Assembly: GCF_014196715.1 (NCBI RefSeq)
Contig: NZ_JACIEF010000002.1
Location: 1,427,671 to 1,491,670 of the forward strand
Length of the DNA: 64,000 nucleotides
Direction of reading: 5' to 3'
From: Pedobacter zeae
GTDB lineage: Bacteria > Bacteroidota > Bacteroidia > Sphingobacteriales > Sphingobacteriaceae
Each line of letters starts with the position of its first letter. Within the stretch, counting starts at the first letter, position 1. Of this stretch, positions 51,812-60,524 are shown one piece after another. The notes under the pieces were generated by a model, which worked only from the letters and a program-made list of their open reading frames with translations, was not told the origin of the DNA and searched no databases. The position numbers and the translations under genes were made by a program.

Positions 51812-54190
51812 ATGTTATATCCCGATAATTGTTTAGAACGTTTAGGCTTTGTTGAGATCAGGCAGCTGATCAGCAAGCATTGTTTGAGCCCCATGGGACA
51901 AGCGATGGTGGGCAAGATGCAGGTGATGAACCGTTTTGATCAGATAGATAAATTTTTACGGCAAACAAACGAATTTAAGAACATCCTGCAAAATCAGGAG
52001 CCTTTACAGATCAGTACTTTTTTTGATATTAAATCGCTGGTTGAAAAAATCAGGGTAGAAGGCACTTACCTGTTAGAAGAAGAGTGGTTTCAGATATATA
52101 CTTCCTTACAAACCGTTTTTTCGGTGCTCCGCTTTTTCGAAGAAAGGGCCGAAGTTTATCCAACGCTCGAAGCTTTATTTGAGCATTTACCAATAGAGAA
52201 AGCAATACTCCGCAAAATAGAAGCGGTAATTGATGCCAAAGGGAAGATTAAACCCAATGCATCGAAAGAATTGCAAGAAATTACCACAGCCATCTCCAAA
52301 ACTGAGCAGGATGTGCGTAAACGCATGGATGCTATTTACAAACAGGCCATTGCCAACAATTGGGTTGCCGACGGCAGTTTAACAATACGCGATGGCAGGA
52401 TGTGTATCCCGGTTTTGGCTGAAAATAAGCGAAAAGTGAAGGGCTTTGTGCACGACGAGTCTGCCACAGGACAAACTGTTTATATTGAGCCGGAAGAGGT
52501 TTTTAGCTTAAATAATAAGCTGCGCGATTTAGAATTTGATAAACGCCGCGAAATCATCAGGATCTTAATTGCATTAACAGATGAGCTTCGCCCTTATTCG
52601 CCTTTGCTGCTTTCTTATCATGGTTTCCTTACTAAATTAGATTTTGTAAGGGCTAAAGCCCTGTTTGCTTTAGATATTGAAGCCGAAATGCCCGGGTTAT
52701 TAAAGGAACCGAAAACAAAGCTGATCAATGCAAGGCATCCTTTGTTATCGATCTCTTTCGCCGCTGAAAAGAAAACCGTTACGCCATTAAATATTCACAT
52801 CGATTCAGAAACGCGTGTGATTTTGGTCTCAGGACCCAATGCCGGTGGTAAATCCGTTTGTATGAAAACAGTTGGTTTACTGCAGATTATGTTGCAAACC
52901 GGGTTGCTGATTCCTGTTGATGCGAACAGCGAAGTCGGGATTTTTGAGCATATTTTCGCCGATATCGGCGACGATCAATCGATAGAAAGCGATTTGAGTA
53001 CTTATAGCGCGCACCTGAAAAAGATGCGTTATTTTGTAGAGCATGCCTCACCAAAAACACTGGTACTGATTGATGAATTTGGTACCGGCACCGATCCGCA
53101 GTTTGGCGGACCAATGGCAGAGGCTGTTTTGGAAGTGCTGAACAATAAAAAAGTTAGAGGTGTAATTACTACCCATTATTCTAATTTAAAGCTGTTTGCA
53201 GGGAATACCCCTGGATTGGAAAATGCATCGATGCTTTTTGATAATGCAAAGATGAAACCCCTTTACATTTTAGAAATGGGCAAACCCGGTAGTTCTTATG
53301 CTTTCGAAATTGCGCAGAATATTGGATTGCCTAAGGAAGTGATCCAGTTGGCCAAGGAGAAAACAGGCTCCAACCAGAACTGGGTAGATACGATGTTGGT
53401 AGACCTGGAACGTGAAAAGAAAAATGTTTACGATGCAAAAGTAAGTTTGGCAAATCAGCAGAATAAGGCAAAAAACCTGGTTGCTGAAAATGAAAAGTTA
53501 AAAACATTTTTAGAAGAGAATAAAAAGGCACTGATTAAGGAGGCGAAGCAGGAGGCACAGAATATTATTAAGAACGCCAATAAGTTAGTAGAAAATACCA
53601 TTGCCGAGATTAAGGAAAAACAGGCCGATAAAGAAGTAACCAAGGCCCTCCGCCAGAACCTGCAACGGGAGCTGGTTAAGAATTCTGTACCTAAAGAGCG
53701 ACCGAAGCCGGCGCCGGTGGTTGTGGCAGGCGAAATTGAAGTAGGCGATCTCGTTAAATTTACAGATAGCGAAACCATTGGTCAGGTTTTGGAAATTAAC
53801 CGGAATGAACTGGTTTTAGCTATTGGCGATCTGCGGTCGACAGTTAAAAAGAACCGTGTGCAAAAGGTAAGTAACCGGGAAGCTAAAAAAGTGATTCAAA
53901 GCAGTGCTAACTCGTTCGCCGGAAGGATGAACGAAGCGGTATCAGATTTTAGGGCTGAATTAGACCTGCGTGGAAAACGCACGGAAGATGCCTTGTTCGA
54001 AGTTGAAAAATACCTGGATAAAGCGGTTATGCTTGGTTTTCCGTCTATTAAACTGATACATGGTAAAGGGGATGGGATATTGAGGAAGATGATCAGGGAG
54101 TACTTACGGAAATATAGCCAGGTAAACAGGATGGAAGATGAACATGCTGATAGGGGTGGAGATGGGATTACCTATGTTTATTTGAACTAG
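51812..54190 (+). CDS. mutS2: Endonuclease MutS2
   Basis: 792 residues, usual for MutS2. The N-terminal core/clamp domain is followed by the ABC-type ATPase with Walker A GPNAGGKSVCMKT (about 340-352), DDQSIESDLSTYSAHL, Walker B TLVLIDEFGTGTDP and TTHYSNLK, a long coiled coil (about 510-640), and a C-terminal Smr nuclease domain (about 715-792) with LDLRGKRTEDA and LIHGKGDGILRKMIREYL. MutS2 suppresses recombination or rescues stalled ribosomes, depending on the organism. It is probably co-transcribed with the DUF4296 gene. Confidence 0.96.
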   Translation: MLYPDNCLERLGFVEIRQLISKHCLSPMGQAMVGKMQVMNRFDQIDKFLRQTNEFKNILQNQEPLQISTFFDIKSLVEKIRVEGTYLLEEEWFQIYTSLQTVFSVLRFFEERAEVYPTLEALFEHLPIEKAILRKIEAVIDAKGKIKPNASKELQEITTAISKTEQDVRKRMDAIYKQAIANNWVADGSLTIRDGRMCIPVLAENKRKVKGFVHDESATGQTVYIEPEEVFSLNNKLRDLEFDKRREIIRILIALTDELRPYSPLLLSYHGFLTKLDFVRAKALFALDIEAEMPGLLKEPKTKLINARHPLLSISFAAEKKTVTPLNIHIDSETRVILVSGPNAGGKSVCMKTVGLLQIMLQTGLLIPVDANSEVGIFEHIFADIGDDQSIESDLSTYSAHLKKMRYFVEHASPKTLVLIDEFGTGTDPQFGGPMAEAVLEVLNNKKVRGVITTHYSNLKLFAGNTPGLENASMLFDNAKMKPLYILEMGKPGSSYAFEIAQNIGLPKEVIQLAKEKTGSNQNWVDTMLVDLEREKKNVYDAKVSLANQQNKAKNLVAENEKLKTFLEENKKALIKEAKQEAQNIIKNANKLVENTIAEIKEKQADKEVTKALRQNLQRELVKNSVPKERPKPAPVVVAGEIEVGDLVKFTDSETIGQVLEINRNELVLAIGDLRSTVKKNRVQKVSNREAKKVIQSSANSFAGRMNEAVSDFRAELDLRGKRTEDALFEVEKYLDKAVMLGFPSIKLIHGKGDGILRKMIREYLRKYSQVNRMEDEHADRGGDGITYVYLN

Positions 54191-54196
54191 ATGGAG

Positions 54197-54330
54197 AGGT
54201 AGACACGAGATATGAGGTTCAAGATGTGAGACACGAGATGCAAGATATGAGATGCAGATGTGGGGCACGAGTATGGGGCACAAGATATGAGATGCAAGAT
54301 GCAAGACATGAGAGGTGAGACACAAGATGT
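54197..54330. repeat. Degenerate purine-rich tandem repeat
   Basis: About ten imperfect units of the type GAGATGCAAGATAT / GAGACACGAGAT run over 130 bases after the mutS2 stop. Strand composition is strongly purine-biased. It fills the first part of the 373-base gap 54191-54563; the rest holds a GTCAT-type repeat and the leader of the next gene. Confidence 0.8.
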
Positions 54331-54400
54331 GTGTTGCTAGATCTGATACATGGGGTTATGGTGGAGATCTTTGATCTCTATCAGCTTTGCCAAATAGTAA

Positions 54401-54440
54401 AGATCCTTTGACTCTGCTCAGGATGACAAAGTAGTGGGAT
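54401..54440. repeat. Short intergenic repeat of the GTCATCCTGAGC type
   Basis: GATCCTTTGACTCTGCTCAG followed by GATGACAAAG, read inversely GTCATCCTGAGCAGAGTCAAAGGATC, belongs to a repeat family common between genes in this group (compare 38321, 40533 and 57406). Confidence 0.65.
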
Positions 54441-54563
54441 TAGCTGTTGCCTTCTGGCACTCCATCAATTTCTGGGAAACTACCGGGTGGGAACATCTGC
54501 CAGCAGCCCAGAAAACTAAAACTTTTATATCCGTAACTGTGTTATTTTTAAAATGTTACGGTT

Positions 54564-55652
54564 ATGAAAAAAATATTACTCTGTCTTTTTGTGGTATTGT
54601 TTATCACAACGTGTAAAAAAAGTGGCGATGGTGATCAAGATCCTGGTACTTTACCTGATGTGGAATTAAAAGCAAAAGTAATTGCTTCCGGATTAAGTCT
54701 TCCGTGGGAAATGGTATATGGGCCTGATCATTTCATCTGGTTTACTGAAAAGTCTGGCAAAATCAGCCGTTTGAATCCTTCCACAGGTCAGGTTACACCA
54801 CTGCTTACTATCTCTGAAGTACGCACCAACGGCGAAGGAGGTTTATTGGGGATGGCCTTACACCCCAATTTCAGTACTGATCCTTTTGTTTATGTAATTT
54901 ATGGATATGGAAGCATTTACAAGGCCAAAGTGGTCCGTTATACCTATACAGGAGGAAATTTAACCAATCCGTTAGTTTTGCTCGACCAGATTCCGGCGGC
55001 CTCAATACACAATGGTTCGCGTTTGTTGATCAGCGGAGGTAAATTGTTTATCAGTACCGGCGATGCATCTGATACCGCTAATCCCCAAAATATAAATTCA
55101 TTGGCAGGCAAGATTTTAAGGATCAATTTAGATGGGACTATCCCAGCAGATAATCCTTATCCGAACAATCCGGTTTGGAGTTTAGGACATCGAAATACAC
55201 AGGGATTGGTGCAGGTAGGTAATAAGATATTTTCTTCGGAGCATGGTCCGGATTCGGATGATGAAATCAATATCATTGAAAAAGAGCGCAATTACGGATG
55301 GCCAAATATTAAGGGTTTTTGTAATGAAAGTGGCGAACAATCGTTTTGCAGCGCCAATAATGTGGCAGAACCGCTAATTAACTGGACGCCTACCATTGCA
55401 CCGAGTGGTTTGGCTTATTACAATAACGATTATATTCCGCAGTTTAAAAACTCTTTGTTATTGGCGGTATTGAAAGGAACCAAACTGATGCAACTGAAAT
55501 TAGACGATGCGCAAACCAAAATTACGGCAACAAAAGATTTTTACGTGAATAGTTATGGGAGGATCAGGGCTGTTTGCCAATCGTCCGAAGGTAAAATTTA
55601 TATCTGTACCAGTAATGGAAGTGACGACAAGATTGTAGAAATTGCTAAATAG
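54564..55652 (+). CDS. PQQ-type glucose/sorbosone dehydrogenase-like lipoprotein
   Basis: 362 residues. The signal ends LFITTC (lipid-site Cys17). The six-bladed GSDH propeller shows GLSLPWEMVYGPDHFIWFTEKSGKI, GEGGLLGMALHPNF, LFISTGDASDTANPQN, GKILRINLDGTIPADNP, GHRNTQGLV, SSEHGPDSDDEINIIEKERNYGWP. Soluble PQQ-dependent aldose dehydrogenases share these. Substrate not known. CCGTAAC (54531-54537) and GTTACGG (54555-54561) flank the upstream 17 bases and end two bases before the ATG, so a hairpin could cover the ribosome site. Confidence 0.9.
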   Translation: MKKILLCLFVVLFITTCKKSGDGDQDPGTLPDVELKAKVIASGLSLPWEMVYGPDHFIWFTEKSGKISRLNPSTGQVTPLLTISEVRTNGEGGLLGMALHPNFSTDPFVYVIYGYGSIYKAKVVRYTYTGGNLTNPLVLLDQIPAASIHNGSRLLISGGKLFISTGDASDTANPQNINSLAGKILRINLDGTIPADNPYPNNPVWSLGHRNTQGLVQVGNKIFSSEHGPDSDDEINIIEKERNYGWPNIKGFCNESGEQSFCSANNVAEPLINWTPTIAPSGLAYYNNDYIPQFKNSLLLAVLKGTKLMQLKLDDAQTKITATKDFYVNSYGRIRAVCQSSEGKIYICTSNGSDDKIVEIAK

Positions 55653-55657
55653 CATTG

Positions 55658-55819
55658 CTATTTTTTACGCCCCGGGCACTTTTTACAGCGTTTCCCTTTT
55701 TTAAATTTTTCACAGCATTTTTTATGCTCAGCAGTACAGCTGAAAATAAAGCCCATCCCTTTTTGGAATTCAGGATCGGTGGGTAGTATGAACTGACTTT
55801 CTTCTCTCTCGTAAATCAT
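55658..55819 (-). CDS. Small Cys-rich basic protein, 53 residues
   Basis: A clean frame from ATG 55819. The product starts MIYEREESQFILPTDPEFQK and ends in a Cys/Lys-rich part with KKCCEKFKKGKRCKKCPGRKK, five cysteines within about 21 residues, one further upstream. The acidic front and Cys-Lys tail do not look random, and codon use suits the genome. It may bind metal; I do not recognise a named family. It is convergent with the GSDH gene; only five bases separate the stops. Confidence 0.65.
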   Translation of the reverse strand: MIYEREESQFILPTDPEFQKGMGFIFSCTAEHKKCCEKFKKGKRCKKCPGRKK

Positions 55820-55947
55820 TGCAGTACAAAGGTAATGGTTATTTAGATTAATTCCAATTGATAAATATTCCGGAGAGATTTAAAATTATAATTGCTGCAT
55901 TCTTGAAGGCAATTTGTAATTTAGCAAACTAACCAAAAATTCATAAG

Positions 55948-56652
55948 ATGATAAATAAAGTAGTATCTGGTGCCGAAGAGGCCATCAAAGATATATCAGA
56001 TGGTGCTACCATAATGCTGGGCGGTTTCGGGCTTTGTGGCATTCCTGAAAATTGTATAAGTGCTTTGGTAAACAAAAAGGTTAAAAATTTAACCTGTATC
56101 TCCAATAATGCCGGTGTTGACGATTTTGGTATAGGTTTAATGCTAAAACAACGGCAGGTAAAAAAAATGATTTCTTCTTATGTTGGCGAAAATGCGGAAT
56201 TTGAAAGGCAGTTATTAAGTGGCGAACTGGAAGTAGACCTTATTCCGCAGGGTACTTTGGCAACCCGTTGCCTTGCTGCCGGATACGGTATGCCGGCAAT
56301 TTTTACCCCTGCAGGTGTTGGAACTGAAATAGCAGAAGGTAAAGAAGTGCGTAATTTTAATGGTAAGGATTATTTGATGGAATATGCATTTGATGCCGAT
56401 TTTGCCATTGTTAAAGCCTGGAAAGGTGATACGGCAGGGAATTTAATCTTTAGGTCTACCAGCCGTAATTTTAATCCGGTAATGGCTATGGCAGGTAAAA
56501 TTACCATTGCTGAAGTAGAAGAGTTGGTAGAAGCAGGCGAGCTGGACCCTGATTATATCCATACGCCTGGCATTTATGTACACCGGATTTTTCAGGGGAA
56601 AAATTATGAGAAAAGAATTGAGCAGCGAACGGTGAGAAAGGCAGAAATCTGA
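55948..56652 (+). CDS. scoA: 3-oxoacid CoA-transferase subunit A
   Basis: 234 residues, usual for the A subunit. Signature: [22 protein letters not shown]; also [57 protein letters not shown] split over the middle of the chain. It moves CoA between succinyl-CoA and acetoacetate or a similar 3-oxoacid. The B subunit follows after 56 bases. Confidence 0.95.
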   Translation: MINKVVSGAEEAIKDISDGATIMLGGFGLCGIPENCISALVNKKVKNLTCISNNAGVDDFGIGLMLKQRQVKKMISSYVGENAEFERQLLSGELEVDLIPQGTLATRCLAAGYGMPAIFTPAGVGTEIAEGKEVRNFNGKDYLMEYAFDADFAIVKAWKGDTAGNLIFRSTSRNFNPVMAMAGKITIAEVEELVEAGELDPDYIHTPGIYVHRIFQGKNYEKRIEQRTVRKAEI

Positions 56653-56708
56653 CAGCAGATTGGAACATTCACTCATTCAATTATTCAAAATCCATTCATT
56701 TACAATTT

Positions 56709-57368
56709 ATGTTTTCAAAAGAAGAGATCGCACAGCGCATTGCTAAAGAAATAAAAGACGGATACTACGTTAACCTGGGCATCGGTATACCAACCCTGGT
56801 TGCCAATTATATTCCAAAGGGAATTAACGTGGTATTGCAATCAGAAAACGGCTTACTGGGGATGGGGCCATTTCCTTTTGAAGGAGAAGAGGATGCAGAT
56901 TTAATTAATGCGGGCAAACAGACCATTACTACCTTACCGGGGTCGTCAATTTTTGATTCGGCGATGAGTTTTGGGATGATCCGTGCACAAAAAGTAGATT
57001 TGACTATTCTTGGTGCCATGGAAGTTTCGGAGAATGGCGACATTGCCAACTGGAAAATTCCGGGTAAAATGGTTAAAGGGATGGGAGGCGCAATGGATTT
57101 GGTAGCCTCTGCCAAAAACATCATTGTAGCCATGCAACATATAAATAAGGCCGGCGAAAGTAAATTATTGCCGAAATGCACCTTGCCTTTAACCGGTATA
57201 AAATGCATTAAAAAGATCGTTACCGAACTGGCGGTTTTAGATATTTTACCTGAAGGTGGTTTTAAACTTTTGGAGCGTGCGCCAGGCGTTAGCATCGAAT
57301 TTATACAGCAATCTACAGCCGGAAGATTGATTGTAGAGGGGGAGATTCCTGAAATGAGGTTGGATTAA
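56709..57368 (+). CDS. scoB: 3-oxoacid CoA-transferase subunit B
   Basis: 219 residues. The catalytic Glu lies in VLQSENGLLGMGPFP (about residue 46), with VNLGIGIPTLVANYIP before it and KGMGGAMDLV later. It forms the active heterotetramer with ScoA. A strong hairpin at 57445 ends the pair. Confidence 0.95.
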   Translation: MFSKEEIAQRIAKEIKDGYYVNLGIGIPTLVANYIPKGINVVLQSENGLLGMGPFPFEGEEDADLINAGKQTITTLPGSSIFDSAMSFGMIRAQKVDLTILGAMEVSENGDIANWKIPGKMVKGMGGAMDLVASAKNIIVAMQHINKAGESKLLPKCTLPLTGIKCIKKIVTELAVLDILPEGGFKLLERAPGVSIEFIQQSTAGRLIVEGEIPEMRLD

Positions 57369-57405
57369 ATTTGTTTTTTGTGAGGACACCAACCACGGCG
57401 ATTAA

Positions 57406-57434
57406 GGCTTCGACTACGCTCAGCCTGACAAAGT
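57406..57434. repeat. Short intergenic repeat of the GTCAGGCTGAGC type
   Basis: GGCTTCGACTACGCTCAGCC followed by TGACAAAGT; inversely TGTCAGGCTGAGCGTAGTCG. Another copy of the family seen at 54401. Confidence 0.7.
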
Positions 57435-57444
57435 GTATAATCAA

Positions 57445-57479
57445 AAAGAAGTCAAGCTTTTTAAAAGCTTGACTTCTTT
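57445..57479. terminator. Bidirectional terminator between scoB and udk
   Basis: A perfect 15-bp stem: 57445-57459 with 57465-57479 (core GAAGTCAAGCTT / AAGCTTGACTTC), A-run before and T-run after, between two convergent genes. Confidence 0.9.
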
Positions 57480-57484
57480 GGTAT

Positions 57485-58135
57485 TTATTTTATATCAACC
57501 AAAACACTATTCCTTAAATCATTCGAAATATCTTCCGTGATGGCGATAATTTCGTCGGGCTCATTGGTATTATTTATCACTACTTTATTGCATTGCTCGC
57601 GGTATGGGAGCAGGTATTCTTTATAAGCCGGTACTACATGGTTGTGCCATTTGTACAATACGTCGTCTTCAGGATAACCCCGTTCTAAGCCATCGCGTTT
57701 AATGCGGCGGTCTAAAGCAACCTGTTCATCTGCATCAACAAAAATCGTATGATCCAATAAAGCGGCAATCTCTTTAAAATGGAGAATAAAAAGGCCTTCT
57801 ACAATAATAATTGGTGCTGATTTAATTTCGAGTATTTTAACTACAGCCAGGGGGTTATTAAAGTTGTATTCTTTTTTATAAACCACTTCGCCGCTCATTA
57901 ATTGTTTAATGTCTTTTAAAAATTGTTCACTATCAATGGTTGAGGGCAGGTCGAAATTGTATAGTTTGTTTTCTTCCTGTGTCATGTCGCCGGCAGGGAT
58001 GTAATAATCATCCTGCGATACAAGTGTTACCTCATCCTGTTTAAAATGATGAAGAAAGCAGTTCAGGAAAAATGTCTTGCCGGATCCGCTACCACCGGCA
58101 ATACCAATTATAAAAGGCTTTTTGTTTGAACTCAT
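57485..58135 (-). CDS. udk: Uridine kinase
   Basis: 216 residues. P-loop IGIAGGSGSGKTFF, then VSQDDYYIP, NFDLPSTIDSEQF, and IIVEGLFILH with the lid RRIKRDGLERGY. It phosphorylates uridine or cytidine for pyrimidine salvage. Its start overlaps the stop of the LysM gene by four bases (ATGA), so translation is likely coupled. Confidence 0.93.
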   Translation of the reverse strand: MSSNKKPFIIGIAGGSGSGKTFFLNCFLHHFKQDEVTLVSQDDYYIPAGDMTQEENKLYNFDLPSTIDSEQFLKDIKQLMSGEVVYKKEYNFNNPLAVVKILEIKSAPIIIVEGLFILHFKEIAALLDHTIFVDADEQVALDRRIKRDGLERGYPEDDVLYKWHNHVVPAYKEYLLPYREQCNKVVINNTNEPDEIIAITEDISNDLRNSVLVDIK

Positions 58136-59655
58136 TGAGCACTGTATGTTAAATTGCAGAAAAAACGTTTGTCTAAAGCGCCTAATGAATCGGCTACGGC
58201 TTTAGTCATTACAATAATAACATCTTTTGTAGATTCGTTCTCTGTAAATTTACCAACAACTTTGGCAAAGGTAGTGCGGTTGGTCATCGGATTGGTAATT
58301 TTAATTACCCTTCCAACAGGTGCCGTACGGTGCAAAACCAACATTTTTGTGCCGTCAAGGTCCTGGTCAGTAATCCAAACTGCTGTACCTTTTTCTTCGA
58401 TCTGGCTTAAGCCATATACACTCGGATCGCGGCGCAGTTTAGGGTCTTTAACCATGGTGCTATCTGGTTCGTTTTCCTGTTCTTCTTTTGACGCATCATT
58501 TACCGATTTGGGTTGTGGTGGTTTAGGAATGATGAGTTTTTGATCGACTTTAATATTATTATCGTCGAGTTTATTTGCCGTTCTGATCTGGTAAGCTGTT
58601 AAATTATATTTTTTAGCGATAGAAAAAATGTTTTCGCCGATTGCTACAGTATGGATGAAACTTTCCTCTTTGGGAGCAGCCGGTACTTCTTTTGTTTTGG
58701 TTTCAGCCTGTTTTTCTTTTGGCACCTGAACATCCGTAATGATACCGCCCGGAACTTTTAAAACCTGCCCGATGGTAATGGCATTATCAGGAAGATCGTT
58801 CATTTTCCGGATCTGATAAGCAGTGGTGCCATATTGTTTGGCAATGGTGAAAATCGTTTCGTTTCTTAAAACGGTATGTGTACCTGCCGGGTCAGCGGAT
58901 TTATTTTCTTGTGCCGGTTTTTCTTCAACGGCAGACGAAACTACTTTGTTTTCGTCGATGTTTTTGGTTGCAGGGATTTTAAGCTTCTGCCCAATCCGCA
59001 GGTTATTGCCAGAAAGGTTGTTGGCCTTTTTTACTTCTTCAACTGTGGTGCCGTATTTTTCGGCAATTTTCCCTAAGAATTCTTTTGGTTGTACCGTATG
59101 TTCGATCATCGTCTGATCAGACGGTGGGTTATCGTTTACAGGCGATTTCGTATTATTTTTTACGGTTGGATTGGCTTGCTCTGTAGCTTCGGTTTGGGTT
59201 TGGTTTTTTGCAGGTATTTTTAAAACCTGTCCGATGCTTAAGTTACTCCCCGTTAAATTATTTAAAGCTTTAATCTCGTTTATCGTTGTGCCGTATTTTT
59301 CGGCCAGCATGTTTAAATTTTCTTTCGGCTTAACAGTATGCTCTATTGCATTGGCTGTTGCGGGAGTAGTTGCAGCAGGTAATGATCCGCCAGTGGTAAA
59401 AGGGATATTGGTTGGGACTTTAATGATCACCCCAACCTGCAGATACTTATTATCGTTAAAGGCCATAATATCCTTTGGCGATACATTGTATCTTCTTCCG
59501 ATCGAATAGTAAGTGTCTTTTGCTACAGTTTGGTGAATGATGAGTTTTTTGCCTTTATTATTTTCTACACCGATAGAGTCTCTTGCTGTGTTGGCTTTGG
59601 CAGTTGCCACATTAAGTGCCAATAACATTACAGCAGATAAATATATTTTATGCAT
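58132..59655 (-). CDS. Secreted protein with five LysM repeats and a DPBB-like C-terminus
   Basis: 507 residues with a signal peptide (MLLALNVATAKA). Five LysM modules can be read, each ending in a I-G/D-Q-x-L-x-I/V-P-type strand: about 38-82, 106-150, 185-228, 259-302 and 335-378. Modules 2 to 5 open with HTV, and the third shows FLGKIAEKYGTTVEEVKKAN. Low-complexity Thr/Pro/Lys linkers separate them. The last 100 residues (GTAVWITDQDLDGTKMLVLHR, VIKITNPMTNRTTFAKVVGK) look like an RlpA-type double-psi barrel. It should bind peptidoglycan; an enzymatic role is not shown. Confidence 0.88.
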   Translation of the reverse strand: MHKIYLSAVMLLALNVATAKANTARDSIGVENNKGKKLIIHQTVAKDTYYSIGRRYNVSPKDIMAFNDNKYLQVGVIIKVPTNIPFTTGGSLPAATTPATANAIEHTVKPKENLNMLAEKYGTTINEIKALNNLTGSNLSIGQVLKIPAKNQTQTEATEQANPTVKNNTKSPVNDNPPSDQTMIEHTVQPKEFLGKIAEKYGTTVEEVKKANNLSGNNLRIGQKLKIPATKNIDENKVVSSAVEEKPAQENKSADPAGTHTVLRNETIFTIAKQYGTTAYQIRKMNDLPDNAITIGQVLKVPGGIITDVQVPKEKQAETKTKEVPAAPKEESFIHTVAIGENIFSIAKKYNLTAYQIRTANKLDDNNIKVDQKLIIPKPPQPKSVNDASKEEQENEPDSTMVKDPKLRRDPSVYGLSQIEEKGTAVWITDQDLDGTKMLVLHRTAPVGRVIKITNPMTNRTTFAKVVGKFTENESTKDVIIVMTKAVADSLGALDKRFFCNLTYSAQ

Positions 59656-59885
59656 TTATTTTTTATGTAATTTTTTAAGTCAAAGGGAGCAATAATACGA
59701 ATAATATTGTTAACCATCTTATGTTATTTTACCCGTTTTTAAGTGAAAATAAGAAGAATTTAACCTCATTGTCCGATTATGCTATTCATTAACAAATGTT
59801 TAAAAGAATGTAATTTATATGGTAATGAATATTAAACGGTTTAATAAATAACGTATTGTTCAGGAGACAAAATTGAATAAAACTT

Positions 59886-59898
59886 TTCAGAATCTGAA
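59886..59898. promoter_or_regulatory. Small palindrome upstream of dps
   Basis: TTCAGA-A-TCTGAA is a perfect 6-bp inverted repeat, 42 bases before the dps start. It could be an operator of a stress regulator; no further support. The 284-base gap 59656-59939 otherwise shows nothing. Confidence 0.3.
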
Positions 59899-59939
59899 TT
59901 GTTAAGAACACATTAAAATACATTATAAACGACAAAAAA

Positions 59940-60419
59940 ATGGACGCTAAAGAAATAAGCTTAAACGAAAAAGAAGTTAAACCGGTTGTGGATCTATTGA
60001 ATGATTATTTAGCCAACTATCATATTCATTATCAAAAATTAAGGGGTTGCCACTGGAATATCAAAGGACAGAATTTTTTTACGCTTCATGTGAAGTTCGA
60101 AGAGTTGTATACCAATGCACAGTTAACGATTGATGAAATTGCTGAGCGTGTTTTAACTTTGGGCAAAGCTCCGCATAGCCGCTTTGCCGATTATATAAAA
60201 CAATCGAAAATTAAAGAGATCGATACGATCGGCTTAAAAGATCTTGACATGGTTGATGCCATTTTAGATGATATGGCCATTTTGATCGAATTGGAGCGGG
60301 AGCTTTTGGAAGCTACTGATGATGCCGGTGACGATGGTTCAAATGATATGGTGAACCGTTTTATGCAGTTTAAAGAAAAAAATACCTGGATGTTACGTTC
60401 TTTTGCCGGGAAAAAGTAA
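59940..60419 (+). CDS. dps: Dps-family ferritin-like DNA-binding/iron-storage protein
   Basis: 159 residues. The ferroxidase-site residues of Dps are seen in RGCHWNIKGQNFFTLHVKFEELYTN (His, then Asp/Glu positions) and TIDEIAERVLTLG. It forms a 12-mer shell that oxidises and stores iron and protects DNA. It has its own terminator. Confidence 0.95.
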   Translation: MDAKEISLNEKEVKPVVDLLNDYLANYHIHYQKLRGCHWNIKGQNFFTLHVKFEELYTNAQLTIDEIAERVLTLGKAPHSRFADYIKQSKIKEIDTIGLKDLDMVDAILDDMAILIELERELLEATDDAGDDGSNDMVNRFMQFKEKNTWMLRSFAGKK

Positions 60420-60440
60420 CCCGATTTTGGTAGGTTAACG

Positions 60441-60490
60441 GCCTCATATAAGTAGCTTTAGTATAAAATCTGCTTATATGAGGCTTTTTT
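60441..60490 (+). terminator. Terminator of dps
   Basis: GCCTCATATAAG (60441-60452) pairs perfectly with CTTATATGAGGC (60473-60484), followed by six T. Confidence 0.9.
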
Positions 60491-60521
60491 GTTTCATTGG
60501 AAATCTAAATATTTATCTTTG
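60488..60521 (+). promoter_or_regulatory. Promoter of ubiD, nearly leaderless
   Basis: TTTG (60488-60491, in the dps terminator T-run), 22 bases, then TATCTTTG (60514-60521). The G is four bases before ATG 60525, so transcription would begin at the start codon. Confidence 0.5.
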
Positions 60522-60524
60522 GGC

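Noticed and set aside
54104..54325. Minus-strand ORF with SHxxxLASH-like repeats
   Set aside because: It is produced by the purine-rich tandem repeat and the end of mutS2; the repeated residues mirror the DNA unit.
56807..57295. 162-codon minus-strand ORF inside scoB
   Set aside because: It is a shadow of a well-conserved gene and has no recognisable domain.
60489..60524. Extended N-terminus for UbiD
   Set aside because: The extra codons lie in the dps terminator T-run and the ubiD promoter; the family starts at the ATG at 60525.
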